Shown: positions 1-8,297, counted from the stretch's first letter. The stretch is DNA of 64,000 nt from CATOSK01 sp963665735 (GCA_963665735.1 OY762444.1:744001-808000); one strand, 5' to 3'. A program made the numbers and translations. Notes: a model not told the origin generated them from the sequence alone.

Positions 1-488
1 TGTTCCAACAGGAGGGCCTTGACCGGAGCCTTGCGTTTACCCAGAAGGCCCGCCAACAACCCGGCGTCAAAGTTCGGTTCCAACGGTTCCGGCCCCATGT
101 TGGGAATCACCTGGGCCGCGTCGTCCACCAGCCACAAATGGCCGAACTTGCGGGGGTCAATGAACCGCAGTTGACGCCCATCGTCCAGGTCCAGCACGTG
201 ACGGGTCAAGGACGGCGGCGGCTGTTCCTTGGGTTGCACCCGCAGCCCGCCGGTCATCCCCAGATGCAGGGCCAGGGTTTCCCCGGTATCCAGCGGCAGC
301 AGCAGGTACTTGCCCCGCCGGTTGACGGATTCCACCCGCCGGCCCGGCAGCCCCAACACGAAATCCTCCAGCGACGGATGCCGGACGCTGTTGGCCCAGC
401 CAATCGTCGCCAGGGTGAAAGTGCGGCCCGGCAGTCCCCTCTCCACCAGGTAACGGCGGGTGTTTTCTACTTCGGGCAGTTCGGGCAT
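1..488 (-). CDS. mutM: Formamidopyrimidine-DNA glycosylase, N-terminal part (cut by window edge)
   Basis: Bifunctional DNA glycosylase/AP lyase that removes oxidised purines such as 8-oxoguanine in base-excision repair. The translation from the ATG at 488 begins MPELPEVENTRRYL. This is the family signature: Pro2 is the Schiff-base nucleophile and Glu3 the catalytic acid. The downstream segment NRRGKYLLL holds the conserved lysine that contacts DNA, and HLGMTGGL also fits the family. The C-terminal zinc finger lies beyond position 1, so only about 162 residues are visible. The start is 6 nt after the ileS stop, so the gene is almost certainly the second cistron of an ileS-mutM transcript. Identification is firm; whether the protein is intact cannot be judged here. 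Confidence 0.93.
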   Translation of the reverse strand, partial: MPELPEVENTRRYLVERGLPGRTFTLATIGWANSVRHPSLEDFVLGLPGRRVESVNRRGKYLLLPLDTGETLALHLGMTGGLRVQPKEQPPPSLTRHVLDLDDGRQLRFIDPRKFGHLWLVDDAAQVIPNMGPEPLEPNFDAGLLAGLLGKRKAPVKALLLE

Positions 489-494
489 GGGCGG

Positions 495-3400
495 TTAAAC
501 CCGCCTCACGCCCAGGGTGACTTCCATCCCTTCAATGCGCTGGGTCTCCGCCTTGGCGTCCTCAACGGGAACGGCCTCCACCAACTCATCGCTCAGCGTT
601 TCCTGCCCGATGTAGCCGCCGTGTTCCCGCATGACCAGGGCAACCTCTTCCGGCCCCTGGTAGTAGGTGACTATCCGGTCGGTAATGTCGAAGTTGGCGG
701 TCTTGCGAAGATTCTGGATGCGGTGGGCCAACTCCCGCGCCAGCCCTTCCCTAGCCAACTCCGGGGTAATGCTGGCGTCCATCGCCACCATGTAGCCGGC
801 TTCCAACGCCACCGAGTAATGTTCCACGCCAAGAATCGAGTTGGCGTTTTCCCCGGCGGCGGCCCGCGCCTGTTGGTACAGGTCTGAGCTTTCGGAAACC
901 CCTTGCAGGGCTTTGACGTTCAATTCCTCCAGGACTTGCGACTCCACCCAATCCAGGTAGCGTTCCTCTTCCTCAACCCTCGTCTTGACCACCATCGCCG
1001 CCAGGGGTTGCCGGACTTTCAACCCGGCCTTGGAACGAGCCGCCCGCCCCATGCTGGAAACCCGCATCGCCAAGCGCGTGGCATCCATCAACTCCCGGTC
1101 AACCAGCCCAGCGTCGGATTGCGGGAATTGGGCCAGGTGGACGCTGGCCGGCGCCGACGGCTCCACCGCCAAAACCAGGTTGCGGTACATCTCCTCGGTC
1201 ATAAAGGGAGCCAGCGGGGCCATCAGCTTGGTCACCGTAACCAGGCAATTGTAAAGCGTGGCGTAGGCGGAGAGCTTGTCTCCGTCGTTTTCGCTGCGCC
1301 AGAACCGCCGGCGGCTGCGGCGCACGTACCAGTTGGAAAGTCCGTCAATAAATTCCTGGATGCGGCGTCCGGCGTCGGTGGGATTGTAGTTTTCCAGGTG
1401 GTCGTCAACCTGGGCAACCAGCAGGTTCAACTCCGACAGAATCCAACGGTCAAGCTCATTCTGCGGTTTCCAGTCCGCCGGAACCTGGTCGGGATGGAAT
1501 TGGTCAATGGTGGCGTAGTTGGTGAAGAAGGAATAGACGTTCCAAAATGTCAGCAGCACCCGGCGCAGGGTTTCATTAACCAGCTTGTCGGAAAAGCGCC
1601 GCGGTTCCCCCGGATGGGAGGCGGTAAACAAGTACCACCGCAGGGCGTCGGCCCCGGTGGCGTCCAGCACCGTGTTGGGGTCAACCACGTTGCCGATGCG
1701 CTTGCTCATCTTGCGGCCTCGCCCGTCCAGGATGAGGCCCAGGCAGATGACGTTGTTGTAGGCCGGCTGGCCTTTCAGCAGCGTCCCCAGGGCGTGCAGG
1801 CTGTAAAACCAGCCGCGGGTCTGGTCAACGGCCTCGCAGATGTAATCCGCCGGAAAACGCCCGTCCTCGGCCATTTGCGAGTTGTCAAAGGGATAATGCC
1901 ATTGGGCGTAGGGCATGGCCCCGGAGTCAAACCAGGCGTCCATCACTTCCGGGATGCGGCGCATCCGTCCCCCACAACCCGACGCGGGACAATTGAGGAC
2001 GATTTCGTCCACGTAGGGCCGGTGCAAGTCCAGGCCGTCAATCCTTTCCTGCTGGCCGGGCGACGCCATTCCCTCCATTTCGGCAACGCTGCCGACGCAG
2101 ACGGTATTGCCGCAGTCGCCGCACCGCCAGATGGGGATGGGCGTTCCCCAATAGCGCTCCCTGGAAATGGCCCAGTCAATGTTGTTGCGCAGCCACTCCC
2201 CGAAACGGCCCTCCCGGATGTATTCGGGATACCAGTTGATGCCGCTGTTGCCGCTGACCAACTTTTCCTTCACCGCGGTGGTGCGGATGTACCACGAAGA
2301 CTTGGCGTAGTAGAGCAGGGGAGTGTCGCACCGCCAGCAGAAGGGGTAGGTGTGGCGGTAGGTTCCCTGGTTGAACAAAAGACCCCGTTCCTTCAAGTCG
2401 CCGGTAATCTCCGGGTCGGCGTCCTTGACGAACTTGCCGGCGAAGGGATACCCGCCGGTGACGACGCCCCGCAAGTCCACCGGCTGAACAAAGGCTAACT
2501 CCCGCTCCCTGCCCAGGTCCAGGTCTTCATCGCCAAAAGCCGGGGCGATGTGGACGATGCCGGTGCCGTCATCCATAGAAACGAAGTCGGCAGCTACCAC
2601 TTGGGGCGCGAACTCCCCGGCGGCAACCAAGTCGGTTACGCCGCGGCCCTCCGGCCCTTGCCGGCGGACGAACCGCCGTACTTCCACGCCGAAATCCCCC
2701 GGCGGGAACAAGGGCCGATAACCCAAGCCCACCAACGCAGAACCCGGCACGGTAGCCACAACCGAGCACTCCTGCCCGATGTTGGTTTCCACCAGGGCCG
2801 AGGCCAGGACCAGCCTTTCCCTGCCGTTGTCTCCCTCAACTTCCACTACCGAGTATTCGGCGTTGGCGTCCACCGCCAACGCCGTGTTGCCGGGGAGAGT
2901 CCAGGGCGTAGTAGTCCACGCCAGCAGGTAGGTGTCAACATCCGGCGCCAGCCCGTCAATCCAGGCGTCAACCCGGAACTTGGGAAACACCGACGGGTCT
3001 GGTGTATCGTCCCGGTAGCCCAAGGCAACCTCGTGGGAACTCAGGCTGGTTTCACAGCGGGGGCAATGGGGCGTGCCCCGCAAGCCTTCGTAGAGCAGTC
3101 CCTCATCCCAAAGCTGCTTTAGAATCCACCAACCCGTTTCGATGTAGTCGTTATGCAGGGTAACGTAGGGGTCATCCATATCTACCCAGAAACCGATGCG
3201 GTCGGTCAGGACTTCCCAATCCTTGACGTAGCGGAACACGCTTTCCCGGCATTGCCGGTTGAATTTTTCGATGCCGTAGTCCTCAATGTCCCGCTTGGAA
3301 CTCAGACCCAATTCCTTTTCGATTTCCAGCTCTACCGGCAGCCCGTGGGTGTCCCAACCACCCTTGCGAACACACCGATACCCCTTCATGGTGCGGTGGC

Positions 3401-3608
3401 GGCAGATAACGTCCTTGAACACCCGCGCTAGGACGTGGTGAATGCCGGGGCTGCCGTTGGCCGTCGGCGGCCCTTCGTACAACATGAACAGGGGAGAGTC
3501 GGCGCGTTCCGACTCGGTGCGGCGGAAAACGTCCTGGTCTTTCCAATACTGGAGAACGCCGGCGTCCATTTCAGGAAAACTGACCCGGCTGGGAACGGCT
3601 TTGAACAT
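495..3608 (-). CDS. ileS: Isoleucyl-tRNA synthetase, type 2 (eukaryote/archaea-like form)
   Basis: Charges tRNA-Ile with isoleucine and edits valine. From the ATG at 3608 the N-terminus MFKAVPSRVSFPEM is that of the long IleRS type found in Thermus/Deinococcus, Bacteroidetes and archaea. The HIGH motif appears as GSPGIHHVL (about residues 52-60) and KMSKR lies near residue 633. Zinc-ribbon-like pairs CPRCETS and CWRCDT are present, followed by the anticodon-binding and C-terminal domains. An upstream in-frame ATG at 3653 would add 16 residues, but a perfect TATAAT on the minus strand at 3657-3652 would place the transcript start near 3645, downstream of that ATG. The 3608 start is also preceded by AAGG. 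Type-2 enzymes are generally insensitive to mupirocin. mutM follows after 6 nt. Confidence 0.95.
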   Translation of the reverse strand: MFKAVPSRVSFPEMDAGVLQYWKDQDVFRRTESERADSPLFMLYEGPPTANGSPGIHHVLARVFKDVICRHRTMKGYRCVRKGGWDTHGLPVELEIEKELGLSSKRDIEDYGIEKFNRQCRESVFRYVKDWEVLTDRIGFWVDMDDPYVTLHNDYIETGWWILKQLWDEGLLYEGLRGTPHCPRCETSLSSHEVALGYRDDTPDPSVFPKFRVDAWIDGLAPDVDTYLLAWTTTPWTLPGNTALAVDANAEYSVVEVEGDNGRERLVLASALVETNIGQECSVVATVPGSALVGLGYRPLFPPGDFGVEVRRFVRRQGPEGRGVTDLVAAGEFAPQVVAADFVSMDDGTGIVHIAPAFGDEDLDLGRERELAFVQPVDLRGVVTGGYPFAGKFVKDADPEITGDLKERGLLFNQGTYRHTYPFCWRCDTPLLYYAKSSWYIRTTAVKEKLVSGNSGINWYPEYIREGRFGEWLRNNIDWAISRERYWGTPIPIWRCGDCGNTVCVGSVAEMEGMASPGQQERIDGLDLHRPYVDEIVLNCPASGCGGRMRRIPEVMDAWFDSGAMPYAQWHYPFDNSQMAEDGRFPADYICEAVDQTRGWFYSLHALGTLLKGQPAYNNVICLGLILDGRGRKMSKRIGNVVDPNTVLDATGADALRWYLFTASHPGEPRRFSDKLVNETLRRVLLTFWNVYSFFTNYATIDQFHPDQVPADWKPQNELDRWILSELNLLVAQVDDHLENYNPTDAGRRIQEFIDGLSNWYVRRSRRRFWRSENDGDKLSAYATLYNCLVTVTKLMAPLAPFMTEEMYRNLVLAVEPSAPASVHLAQFPQSDAGLVDRELMDATRLAMRVSSMGRAARSKAGLKVRQPLAAMVVKTRVEEEERYLDWVESQVLEELNVKALQGVSESSDLYQQARAAAGENANSILGVEHYSVALEAGYMVAMDASITPELAREGLARELAHRIQNLRKTANFDITDRIVTYYQGPEEVALVMREHGGYIGQETLSDELVEAVPVEDAKAETQRIEGMEVTLGVRRV

Positions 3609-3651
3609 GGTTGAGCCTACCTTAGCAAAAGGGGTGAAGTGTTGCGCCGCC

Positions 3652-3688
3652 ATTATACCCCAATGGCCGGGGCAGAATGTGATATAGT
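3652..3688. promoter_or_regulatory. Divergent promoter region between ileS and the DUF3800 gene
   Basis: On the minus strand TATAAT occupies 3657-3652, placing an ileS transcript start near 3645 and giving a short leader to the ATG at 3608. On the plus strand TATAGT occupies 3683-3688. A start about seven bases on would fall exactly at the ATG of the DUF3800 gene (3695), suggesting a leaderless mRNA. No convincing -35 hexamer was seen on either strand. Confidence 0.55.
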
Positions 3689-3694
3689 CTGCTC

Positions 3695-4411
3695 ATGCTT
3701 ATCTTCGTGGATGAATCTGAATGGCCCAGGCCAAGAATCCCGGGAGGTTTCACCGTTTGGGCTGCCGTTGGGTTGGAAACGGGAAAAACAAAAGAGTTTT
3801 TCCGGGAATTGTTTAACCTGGAAAAGAAATTCTGGAAAGTGAACGAGCCTTTTGACTTCGAGATGAAAGGCCGATTGCTGTTGAACCGAAAAGCAATGAC
3901 CAGTCCCAAGAAAAGGGAATTCACCGAAGAAGTGTTGAGCCTGTGTAAGTTGAACCGGGTTGTCGCATTCGCCGTTGGACTACGGTATCCCGAGAACGTG
4001 GCGATGCAGGGCGCCAATGAACCGAATACCTTCACCGTCATCAGGGACCTGGTTGACAGGGTAGAAGCCATGATGTCAGAGAGTCATCCAGACGAGACTG
4101 CGTTGGTCATTTTCGATTCCCAAGAGGACAAGAAGGACTTGGAACGTGCGTTGGAATTCGGCAACTACGTTTATGGCACCCCAAGAGGAAGAAGCGTCAG
4201 CCACGTTTCCGACATTCCAATTTTTGCTAGTTCAAAAGTTACCAAAGGGCTACAGATCGCTGACCTTTTCGCTTATGCTCTCGCCCAGCAAAACAATACG
4301 GACCGGTCAGAGATTAAACCACTGTGTGACCGTATTAGAGAAATGGAGTGGAGGAGTGCGGATGTGGACGAGAACGGGCCGTGGCGGGGGTTTCGCTTTA
4401 GAACCGCATAG
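3695..4411 (+). CDS. DUF3800 domain protein
   Basis: A 238-residue protein of the DUF3800 family, predicted to adopt an RNase H-like fold; its biochemical activity is unknown to me. Visible family features are the N-terminal acidic strand MLIFVDESEWP, the central FEMKGRLLLNRK segment, LVIFDSQEDK near the middle, and the C-terminal LQIADLFAYAL. No signal peptide or membrane segment is present. Nothing like a Shine-Dalgarno precedes the ATG and a TATAGT sits at -10 distance, so translation may be leaderless. A compact structured RNA on the opposite strand begins 5 nt beyond the stop. Base composition is visibly less GC-rich than neighbouring genes, which suggests recent acquisition. DUF3800 genes are known to be accompanied by several unrelated structured RNA motifs. 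Confidence 0.85.
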   Translation: MLIFVDESEWPRPRIPGGFTVWAAVGLETGKTKEFFRELFNLEKKFWKVNEPFDFEMKGRLLLNRKAMTSPKKREFTEEVLSLCKLNRVVAFAVGLRYPENVAMQGANEPNTFTVIRDLVDRVEAMMSESHPDETALVIFDSQEDKKDLERALEFGNYVYGTPRGRSVSHVSDIPIFASSKVTKGLQIADLFAYALAQQNNTDRSEIKPLCDRIREMEWRSADVDENGPWRGFRFRTA

Positions 4412-4415
4412 ACCC

Positions 4416-4510
4416 AAAAAGAAAGGATTGGCGGCTCACCCGGTGAGATACTTGCGTAATCTCGGTTCGCCCTCGGCTTTGCTCATTAAGCAAAGTGCCA
4501 ATCCCTTACT
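4416..4510 (-). ncRNA. Structured small RNA next to the DUF3800 gene, ending in a U-tract
   Basis: Read on the minus strand, an 8-bp closing helix pairs GGATTGGC (4504-4497) with GCCAATCC (4432-4425). It encloses a CTTTGC/GCAAAG hairpin (4495-4490 with 4482-4477, 7-nt loop), a GAGAT/ATCTC hairpin (4463-4459 with 4449-4445) and an alternative CTCAC/GTGAG hairpin (4447-4443 with 4439-4435) that competes for the same bases. The 3' arm runs directly into UUUCUUUUU (4424-4416), so the molecule can end as an intrinsic terminator. A promoter stands immediately upstream. It could be only the thiD-operon terminator, but the branched fold and the DUF3800 neighbour favour a DUF3800-type RNA motif. Confidence 0.6.
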
Positions 4511-4516
4511 GCCACT

Positions 4517-4545
4517 ATAATACTACGCCAAATTGCGATTAGCAA
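4517..4545 (-). promoter_or_regulatory. Candidate promoter for the structured RNA
   Basis: On the minus strand TTGCTA (4545-4540) is followed after 17 bases by TATTAT (4522-4517). The expected transcript start is about 4510, right at the 5' edge of the RNA fold. Confidence 0.5.
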
Positions 4546-4609
4546 GACCGCCGGTTGCCAGACACCGCTGAGGGAAGCAGACAGCGAAGCCGGCAACGTC
4601 TGGTCAGGC

Positions 4610-5416
4610 CTACCCCCACAGCCGGTAAAAGTGGTTCAGTGGGCCGTGACCCTGCCCCACGGCGAAGGAACGCCGGATAGCCTCGGTGACGTAATCCTTG
4701 GCTTGGCCCACGGCGTCAACCACGCTCAGGTTGCGGGCCAATCCCGCCGCCACTGCCGACGCGAAGGTGCAGCCCGTCCCGTGGGTGTTGGCGGTCTCGA
4801 TGCGCTCGGCGGTGAACTCCCGGAACTCGGTGCCGTCGTAGAAAAGGTCGGTAGCCGGGCCGGGCAGGTGTCCGCCCTTGACCACCACGCCCCGGGCGCC
4901 CATGCCAATCACCGCCTCGGCGGCCCGGCGCATATCGTCATTAGTGGATATGGTCAAGCCGGTCAACGCCTCGGCCTCCGGGATGTTGGGAGTCACCACC
5001 GCGGCCAATGGCAGTAGCGTGGAACGCACCGCCTCCACCGCATCATCTTGTAGCAGCGAATCGCCGCTCTTGGCTACCATCACCGGGTCCACCACCAGGT
5101 TGCGGACGTTATGCCGCTCCATTTCCCCGGCCACCGTTTCCACAATGGCCGCGCTGGACAGCATACCCGTCTTAACGGCGTCGGCGCCGATGTCCGTAAG
5201 GACAGCCTCAATTTCGGCGATGATTACATCCGTGGGGATTTCATGGATAGCCGTAACCCCCACCGTGTTTTGGGCGGTGATGGCCGTCAGGGCCGAAGTC
5301 CCGTAAACCCCCAGGGCTGCAAAGGTTTTCAGGTCAGCCTGGATTCCGGCCCCGCCCCCGGAATCGGAGCCGGCGATGGTCATGGCCTTGGCGACTGTGG
5401 CCCGGACTGCGTTCAT
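4610..5416 (-). CDS. thiD: Hydroxymethylpyrimidine / phosphomethylpyrimidine kinase
   Basis: Phosphorylates HMP to HMP-P and then HMP-PP in thiamine synthesis or salvage. It is a 268-residue cytoplasmic ribokinase-fold enzyme. Family motifs are AGSDSGGGAGIQADLKTF near the N-terminus, VVDPVMVAKSGDSLL, TPNIPEAEALTG, and the C-terminal anion hole TANTHGTGCTFASA with the catalytic Asp-region GTGC. The start overlaps the stop of the upstream gene as ATGA, so the two are translationally coupled. The operon runs GYD protein, HEPN-like protein, thiD, and ends at the structured hairpin near 4.5 kb. A TPP-riboswitch-controlled transporter lies 1.1 kb upstream on the same strand, so the locus looks like HMP or thiamine salvage. 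Confidence 0.94.
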   Translation of the reverse strand: MNAVRATVAKAMTIAGSDSGGGAGIQADLKTFAALGVYGTSALTAITAQNTVGVTAIHEIPTDVIIAEIEAVLTDIGADAVKTGMLSSAAIVETVAGEMERHNVRNLVVDPVMVAKSGDSLLQDDAVEAVRSTLLPLAAVVTPNIPEAEALTGLTISTNDDMRRAAEAVIGMGARGVVVKGGHLPGPATDLFYDGTEFREFTAERIETANTHGTGCTFASAVAAGLARNLSVVDAVGQAKDYVTEAIRRSFAVGQGHGPLNHFYRLWG

Positions 5417-5811
5417 TGGCTACCCGCCGCCTCAATATCGTTGATAAATTCCTCCAGTTCGCCAAACCGAGCCTGCATTTCATCAAACTCCACGATTCCA
5501 TCGTAGTAACCATCTACGTGGAACGTCTTCCACAAGTCGCTATAGGCCCGCCGCATATCCCGGCCCATGAACCGGGCCGTGAAGTACCGCCTTCCCCGGT
5601 CATTCTCCGGCAGTTCCGACTCCAAAACCCCCTGCTTCAGGAAAAAGGCGTTGGCCGCGTCCAGCGCCGCCAGCCAACCCTTCCCACAGGCGTTCCTTAG
5701 CCCGATAACCGCGTCTCCGCCCCTAGCTTCCTCGGCCCGGGCAAATCCCTCTCGCGCCACCCGCAACAGGTCCCGGGCCCGATTCAACCGATGGTCAGCT
5801 TGGGCAACCAT
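5413..5811 (-). CDS. Small helical protein, HEPN-like
   Basis: A 132-residue, apparently all-helical protein that I cannot assign firmly. It begins MVAQADHRLNRARDLLRVA, has RNACGKGWLAALDAANAFF in the middle, and ends in an acidic helix FGELEEFINDIEA. The arrangement of amphipathic helices with R-N-A-C-x-x-x-W resembles HEPN-type domains (for example DUF5618-like), but the classical R-x4-6-H RNase motif is not evident, so a nuclease role is not supported. It sits 3 nt after the GYD gene and overlaps thiD by 4 nt, so it is co-expressed with thiamine-pathway functions. No signal peptide or membrane helix is present. Confidence 0.7.
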   Translation of the reverse strand: MVAQADHRLNRARDLLRVAREGFARAEEARGGDAVIGLRNACGKGWLAALDAANAFFLKQGVLESELPENDRGRRYFTARFMGRDMRRAYSDLWKTFHVDGYYDGIVEFDEMQARFGELEEFINDIEAAGSQ

Positions 5812-5814
5812 CGC

Positions 5815-6195
5815 TTACACCTGTTGCGGCGGGTTGTCCGGCGGTGCAGTGGGCAAGCGCCACTCTTCGGCTGTAGGGGGATCAGCGGACTGCTCCACCA
5901 GTTCCGCATCGTCGGGGGGGCGTTCCACCATCCCGCCAATAGCCATCGCCGGCATGGTTTCAGTATGGATTCCTGCCTTGACCCCGATTTCCAAGGCCAG
6001 CCGGCCCACGGCCTCGTTGTCGTCGGCCTCCACCATCATCACGTAGTCGCACCGGCCCAACACGGCGTAAGAACCTAAAATCTGGGCTCCCGCGCAACGA
6101 CAGTCGGCAATGGATTCGATTAGAAGATTCGGGTTTCGCAGCAGCATCTGCTGACCGTTGGCGCTATGGGTTCCCATCAAGAAATAAAGAGGCAT
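5815..6195 (-). CDS. GYD domain protein
   Basis: A 126-residue protein of the GYD family, small alpha/beta proteins related in fold to ferredoxin-like dimeric barrels, of unknown function. Characteristic segments are MPLYFLMGTHS at the N-terminus, VLGRCDYVMMVEADDNEAV in the middle (the G-x-Y/C-D signature) and GVKAGIHTETMPAM. The last 35 residues are acidic and proline-rich, probably disordered. It is the first gene of the three-gene operon ending in thiD; the next gene starts 3 nt after its stop. No promoter was confidently seen in the repeat-bearing stretch upstream. Confidence 0.8.
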   Translation of the reverse strand: MPLYFLMGTHSANGQQMLLRNPNLLIESIADCRCAGAQILGSYAVLGRCDYVMMVEADDNEAVGRLALEIGVKAGIHTETMPAMAIGGMVERPPDDAELVEQSADPPTAEEWRLPTAPPDNPPQQV

Positions 6196-6536
6196 TTCAA
6201 TCGCCGCCCTTCCCTTTCGGTGTTATTCCCACCAGTATAACACCTCAAAAAATTCCCGCCGCCGGTTGGCGTCATCCGGTAGCGTTACTGTTAAGGTGGT
6301 TTCATCACCGGCCCCCATCGTCATTCCCGCGAAAGCGGGAATCCACATCCTTCCCCCAAAACCCCTCATGCCGGCCCAGAGCCGGCCCCGTACCGCGAAA
6401 CGGGGCTGGAATCCAGGAACGTCACGACACTTATGCTTGCCCACTAATGCCGGAAAACCACCTGAAACGGAACGCTGCCTGTCATCCTACATAGGCCCGG
6501 AATTTCTGTCCGTGCCTGTGCGGGTAGCGACACGCC
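6196..6536. repeat. Non-coding gap with a REP palindrome
   Basis: Contains a forward REP-type palindrome at about 6320-6345 (ATTCCCGC, loop, GCGGGAAT), then an imperfect one built on GGCCGGCC/CCGCGAAACGGGG (about 6370-6412). That second copy is followed by a tail around 6419-6470 which recurs in similar form at about 30,626-30,684. No gene was seen. Confidence 0.7.
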
Positions 6537-8006
6537 CTAGTCCCCAATCAACTGCACTTCCTCGCTAAGCCGCGAGTAGTCGTAGGCTTGGGAATTGGAC
6601 GCTTTGGACGCCAGGGACAACACTATGCTCAAAATCGCCGACACCACCAGCGCGCCGCCGAAACTGAACACGAAATTTCCCGCCCCCGGTATCGGATTCC
6701 AGGGACTGAAATCGGGCAGCGGAAAGAACAACGCCCCCACCACCAACCCGGCGATGCTGCTGACCAACGCCGCCGTACCGCTGAAATGCCGGGCGAACAG
6801 ACCGAAGAACACCGGGAACAGGGCCGCCGCGCATACCAGGTCGGCAATCAGGAACAGGTACAAGACGCTGTAACCCTGGGAGGCAATGGCGACCGCGGGA
6901 ATCACCGTGGCTATGGTTATCCAGCGCGATGCCCGCAGCATCGTTCCGGTGTTGGAACCCTGTCCGGACTCGGAAAAAATGGACAGGTCCGTAGTCACCG
7001 CGCTGGTTATCCCGTTCAACAGCGTATCCATGCTGCTCATCACCAACACCATCGCCAGCACCAGAACCAGAACCACCGCCCACAAGGGCATCACCTCCAC
7101 CACGAAAGCGAACATCGCCACCGACGGGTTGACATCCGGGTTCCACCCCACCGCCATTATCCCGAACAATCCCATCAGGAATATCACCGGCAGCGCCACC
7201 GCCCCGGCGATGACAAACCCGGTTCGCAGCGTCCTGATGTCCCTGACGGTATAAACCCGCTGCCAGGTGCCCTGGTTGAACATCTCCGCCGCCAGAATGG
7301 CGATAACCAGCACCAACCCGAACTGCCAGCCGGGGACATGGCCCAGGGACAGCAGCTCCGGGGCGTTCTCCGCCGCCGTTCCCATCAAGTCTCCCGAACC
7401 CACCAGCCCGGAAATTACCACCACCGCCAGCAACGGCACGATTATGTAAAATTGGATGCGGTCGGTGAACAGGGACGCCCTCATTCCCCCGTAGGCCGTG
7501 TAAATCACCGTCAGCAGCCCTACGATTCCCGCCGTTGTCCAGAGGGCCGCTCCACCAATAAGTTCGACGGCTTGGGCGATTCCCGTCAACTCCGCCGTCA
7601 GGAACACCAGCATATAGAAGATGACCACGAACACCGTGAAATAGTACATGGGCAGCCCGAAACGGTGCCGCACGTATTCGGTCACGGAATGGCCTTCGGG
7701 CATCAGTTGCCGCATCCTCGGCCCCAGCAGCACAAAGGCCACCAACGGGGCCGCCGAGCCGACTCCGTAACCCACCAGTCCGGCGATGCCCGCCCAGGTT
7801 CCCGTCTCGGCGGGAGAAAACAATATCCACGCCCCCAGCCCCGACGCCACCAGCGTGGCGGTAGCCAGTCCAAAACCCGCCGTGTTCCGGGAAACTATAT
7901 AGTCCTCAACGCTGATGGACCGGCCGCGGACGTACCAGATTCCCAGTGCAAGGAAGACTCCGGCGGTGGCCAGGGTGATTATAATGGCGATAAGCGGTGG
8001 CAGCAT
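6537..8006 (-). CDS. Sodium:solute symporter family permease under TPP-riboswitch control (probable thiamine/HMP importer)
   Basis: Polytopic inner-membrane transporter of the SSS family with about 13 hydrophobic segments. After MLPPLIAIIITLATAGVFLA come the polar segment RGRSISVEDYIVSRNT and the family-typical GYGVGSAAPLVAF and YTAYGGMRASLFTDR. The start chosen is the ATG at 8006, preceded by AGGGAGGG. The longer in-frame extension to 8105 runs through the terminator hairpin of the leader and is rejected. A complete TPP riboswitch, an intrinsic terminator and a strong promoter lie upstream, so transcription should fall when thiamine pyrophosphate is plentiful. With thiD 1.1 kb downstream, the substrate is most likely thiamine or HMP. 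That is an inference from regulation, since SSS substrates cannot be read from sequence alone. Confidence 0.9.
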   Translation of the reverse strand: MLPPLIAIIITLATAGVFLALGIWYVRGRSISVEDYIVSRNTAGFGLATATLVASGLGAWILFSPAETGTWAGIAGLVGYGVGSAAPLVAFVLLGPRMRQLMPEGHSVTEYVRHRFGLPMYYFTVFVVIFYMLVFLTAELTGIAQAVELIGGAALWTTAGIVGLLTVIYTAYGGMRASLFTDRIQFYIIVPLLAVVVISGLVGSGDLMGTAAENAPELLSLGHVPGWQFGLVLVIAILAAEMFNQGTWQRVYTVRDIRTLRTGFVIAGAVALPVIFLMGLFGIMAVGWNPDVNPSVAMFAFVVEVMPLWAVVLVLVLAMVLVMSSMDTLLNGITSAVTTDLSIFSESGQGSNTGTMLRASRWITIATVIPAVAIASQGYSVLYLFLIADLVCAAALFPVFFGLFARHFSGTAALVSSIAGLVVGALFFPLPDFSPWNPIPGAGNFVFSFGGALVVSAILSIVLSLASKASNSQAYDYSRLSEEVQLIGD

Positions 8007-8058
8007 TTGACCCTCCCTTTCGTTGCATCCCGGCCCGGCGTCGGGCCAACTGCCAACC

Positions 8059-8096
8059 AAAAAAACAAGGCCGCCGGCTGTTGAAAACCGGCGGCC
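8059..8096 (-). terminator. Intrinsic terminator of the TPP-riboswitch leader
   Basis: Perfect 9-bp stem GGCCGCCGG/CCGGCGGCC (8096-8088 with 8077-8069), a 10-nt loop, and a U-run from the seven A residues at 8059-8065. It lies between the aptamer and the symporter start and is the expected expression platform. Confidence 0.88.
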
Positions 8097-8130
8097 CATC
8101 CGCAAAAGGCCAAGTCCAAAAAGCGCCGAT

Positions 8131-8219
8131 TCCCTACGCTGGCATTACCCAGATCAGGTTCGCAAGGGTCGGCGGCATAAGGCCACCCTCTCAGCCTGGC
8201 TCAACCAAGCTCCCCTACG
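8131..8219 (-). promoter_or_regulatory. TPP (thiamine pyrophosphate) riboswitch, THI element
   Basis: The minus strand contains the THI-box landmarks in order: GTAGGGGAGC at the 5' side, CTGAGAGGG, ACCCTTGCGAACCTGATC, then CTGGGTAATGCCAGCGTAGGG, which closes P1 with the 5' AGGGG. A terminator hairpin follows 35 nt downstream, indicating control by premature termination. Confidence 0.95.
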
Positions 8220-8248
8220 TGCCTTGCCTTTCAGTTGTTAACACGCCG

Positions 8249-8278
8249 ATTCTAACCCCGCCCTTCCCACCCTGTCAA
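8249..8278 (-). promoter_or_regulatory. Promoter of the riboswitch-symporter transcript
   Basis: TTGACA (8278-8273), an 18-base spacer, and TAGAAT (8254-8249) on the minus strand. The predicted start near 8243 is about 25 nt before the riboswitch. Confidence 0.75.
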
Positions 8279-8297
8279 CGCCGAGGGTCCGGCCCAC

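Noticed and set aside
138..2498. Plus-strand frames of 190-530 codons over ileS
   Set aside because: Antisense by-products of GC-rich codon usage; ileS is fully recognisable on the minus strand.
6537..8105. Symporter start at 8,105
   Set aside because: This extension runs through the riboswitch terminator hairpin; the ATG at 8,006 has a strong Shine-Dalgarno and opens directly with the first membrane helix.
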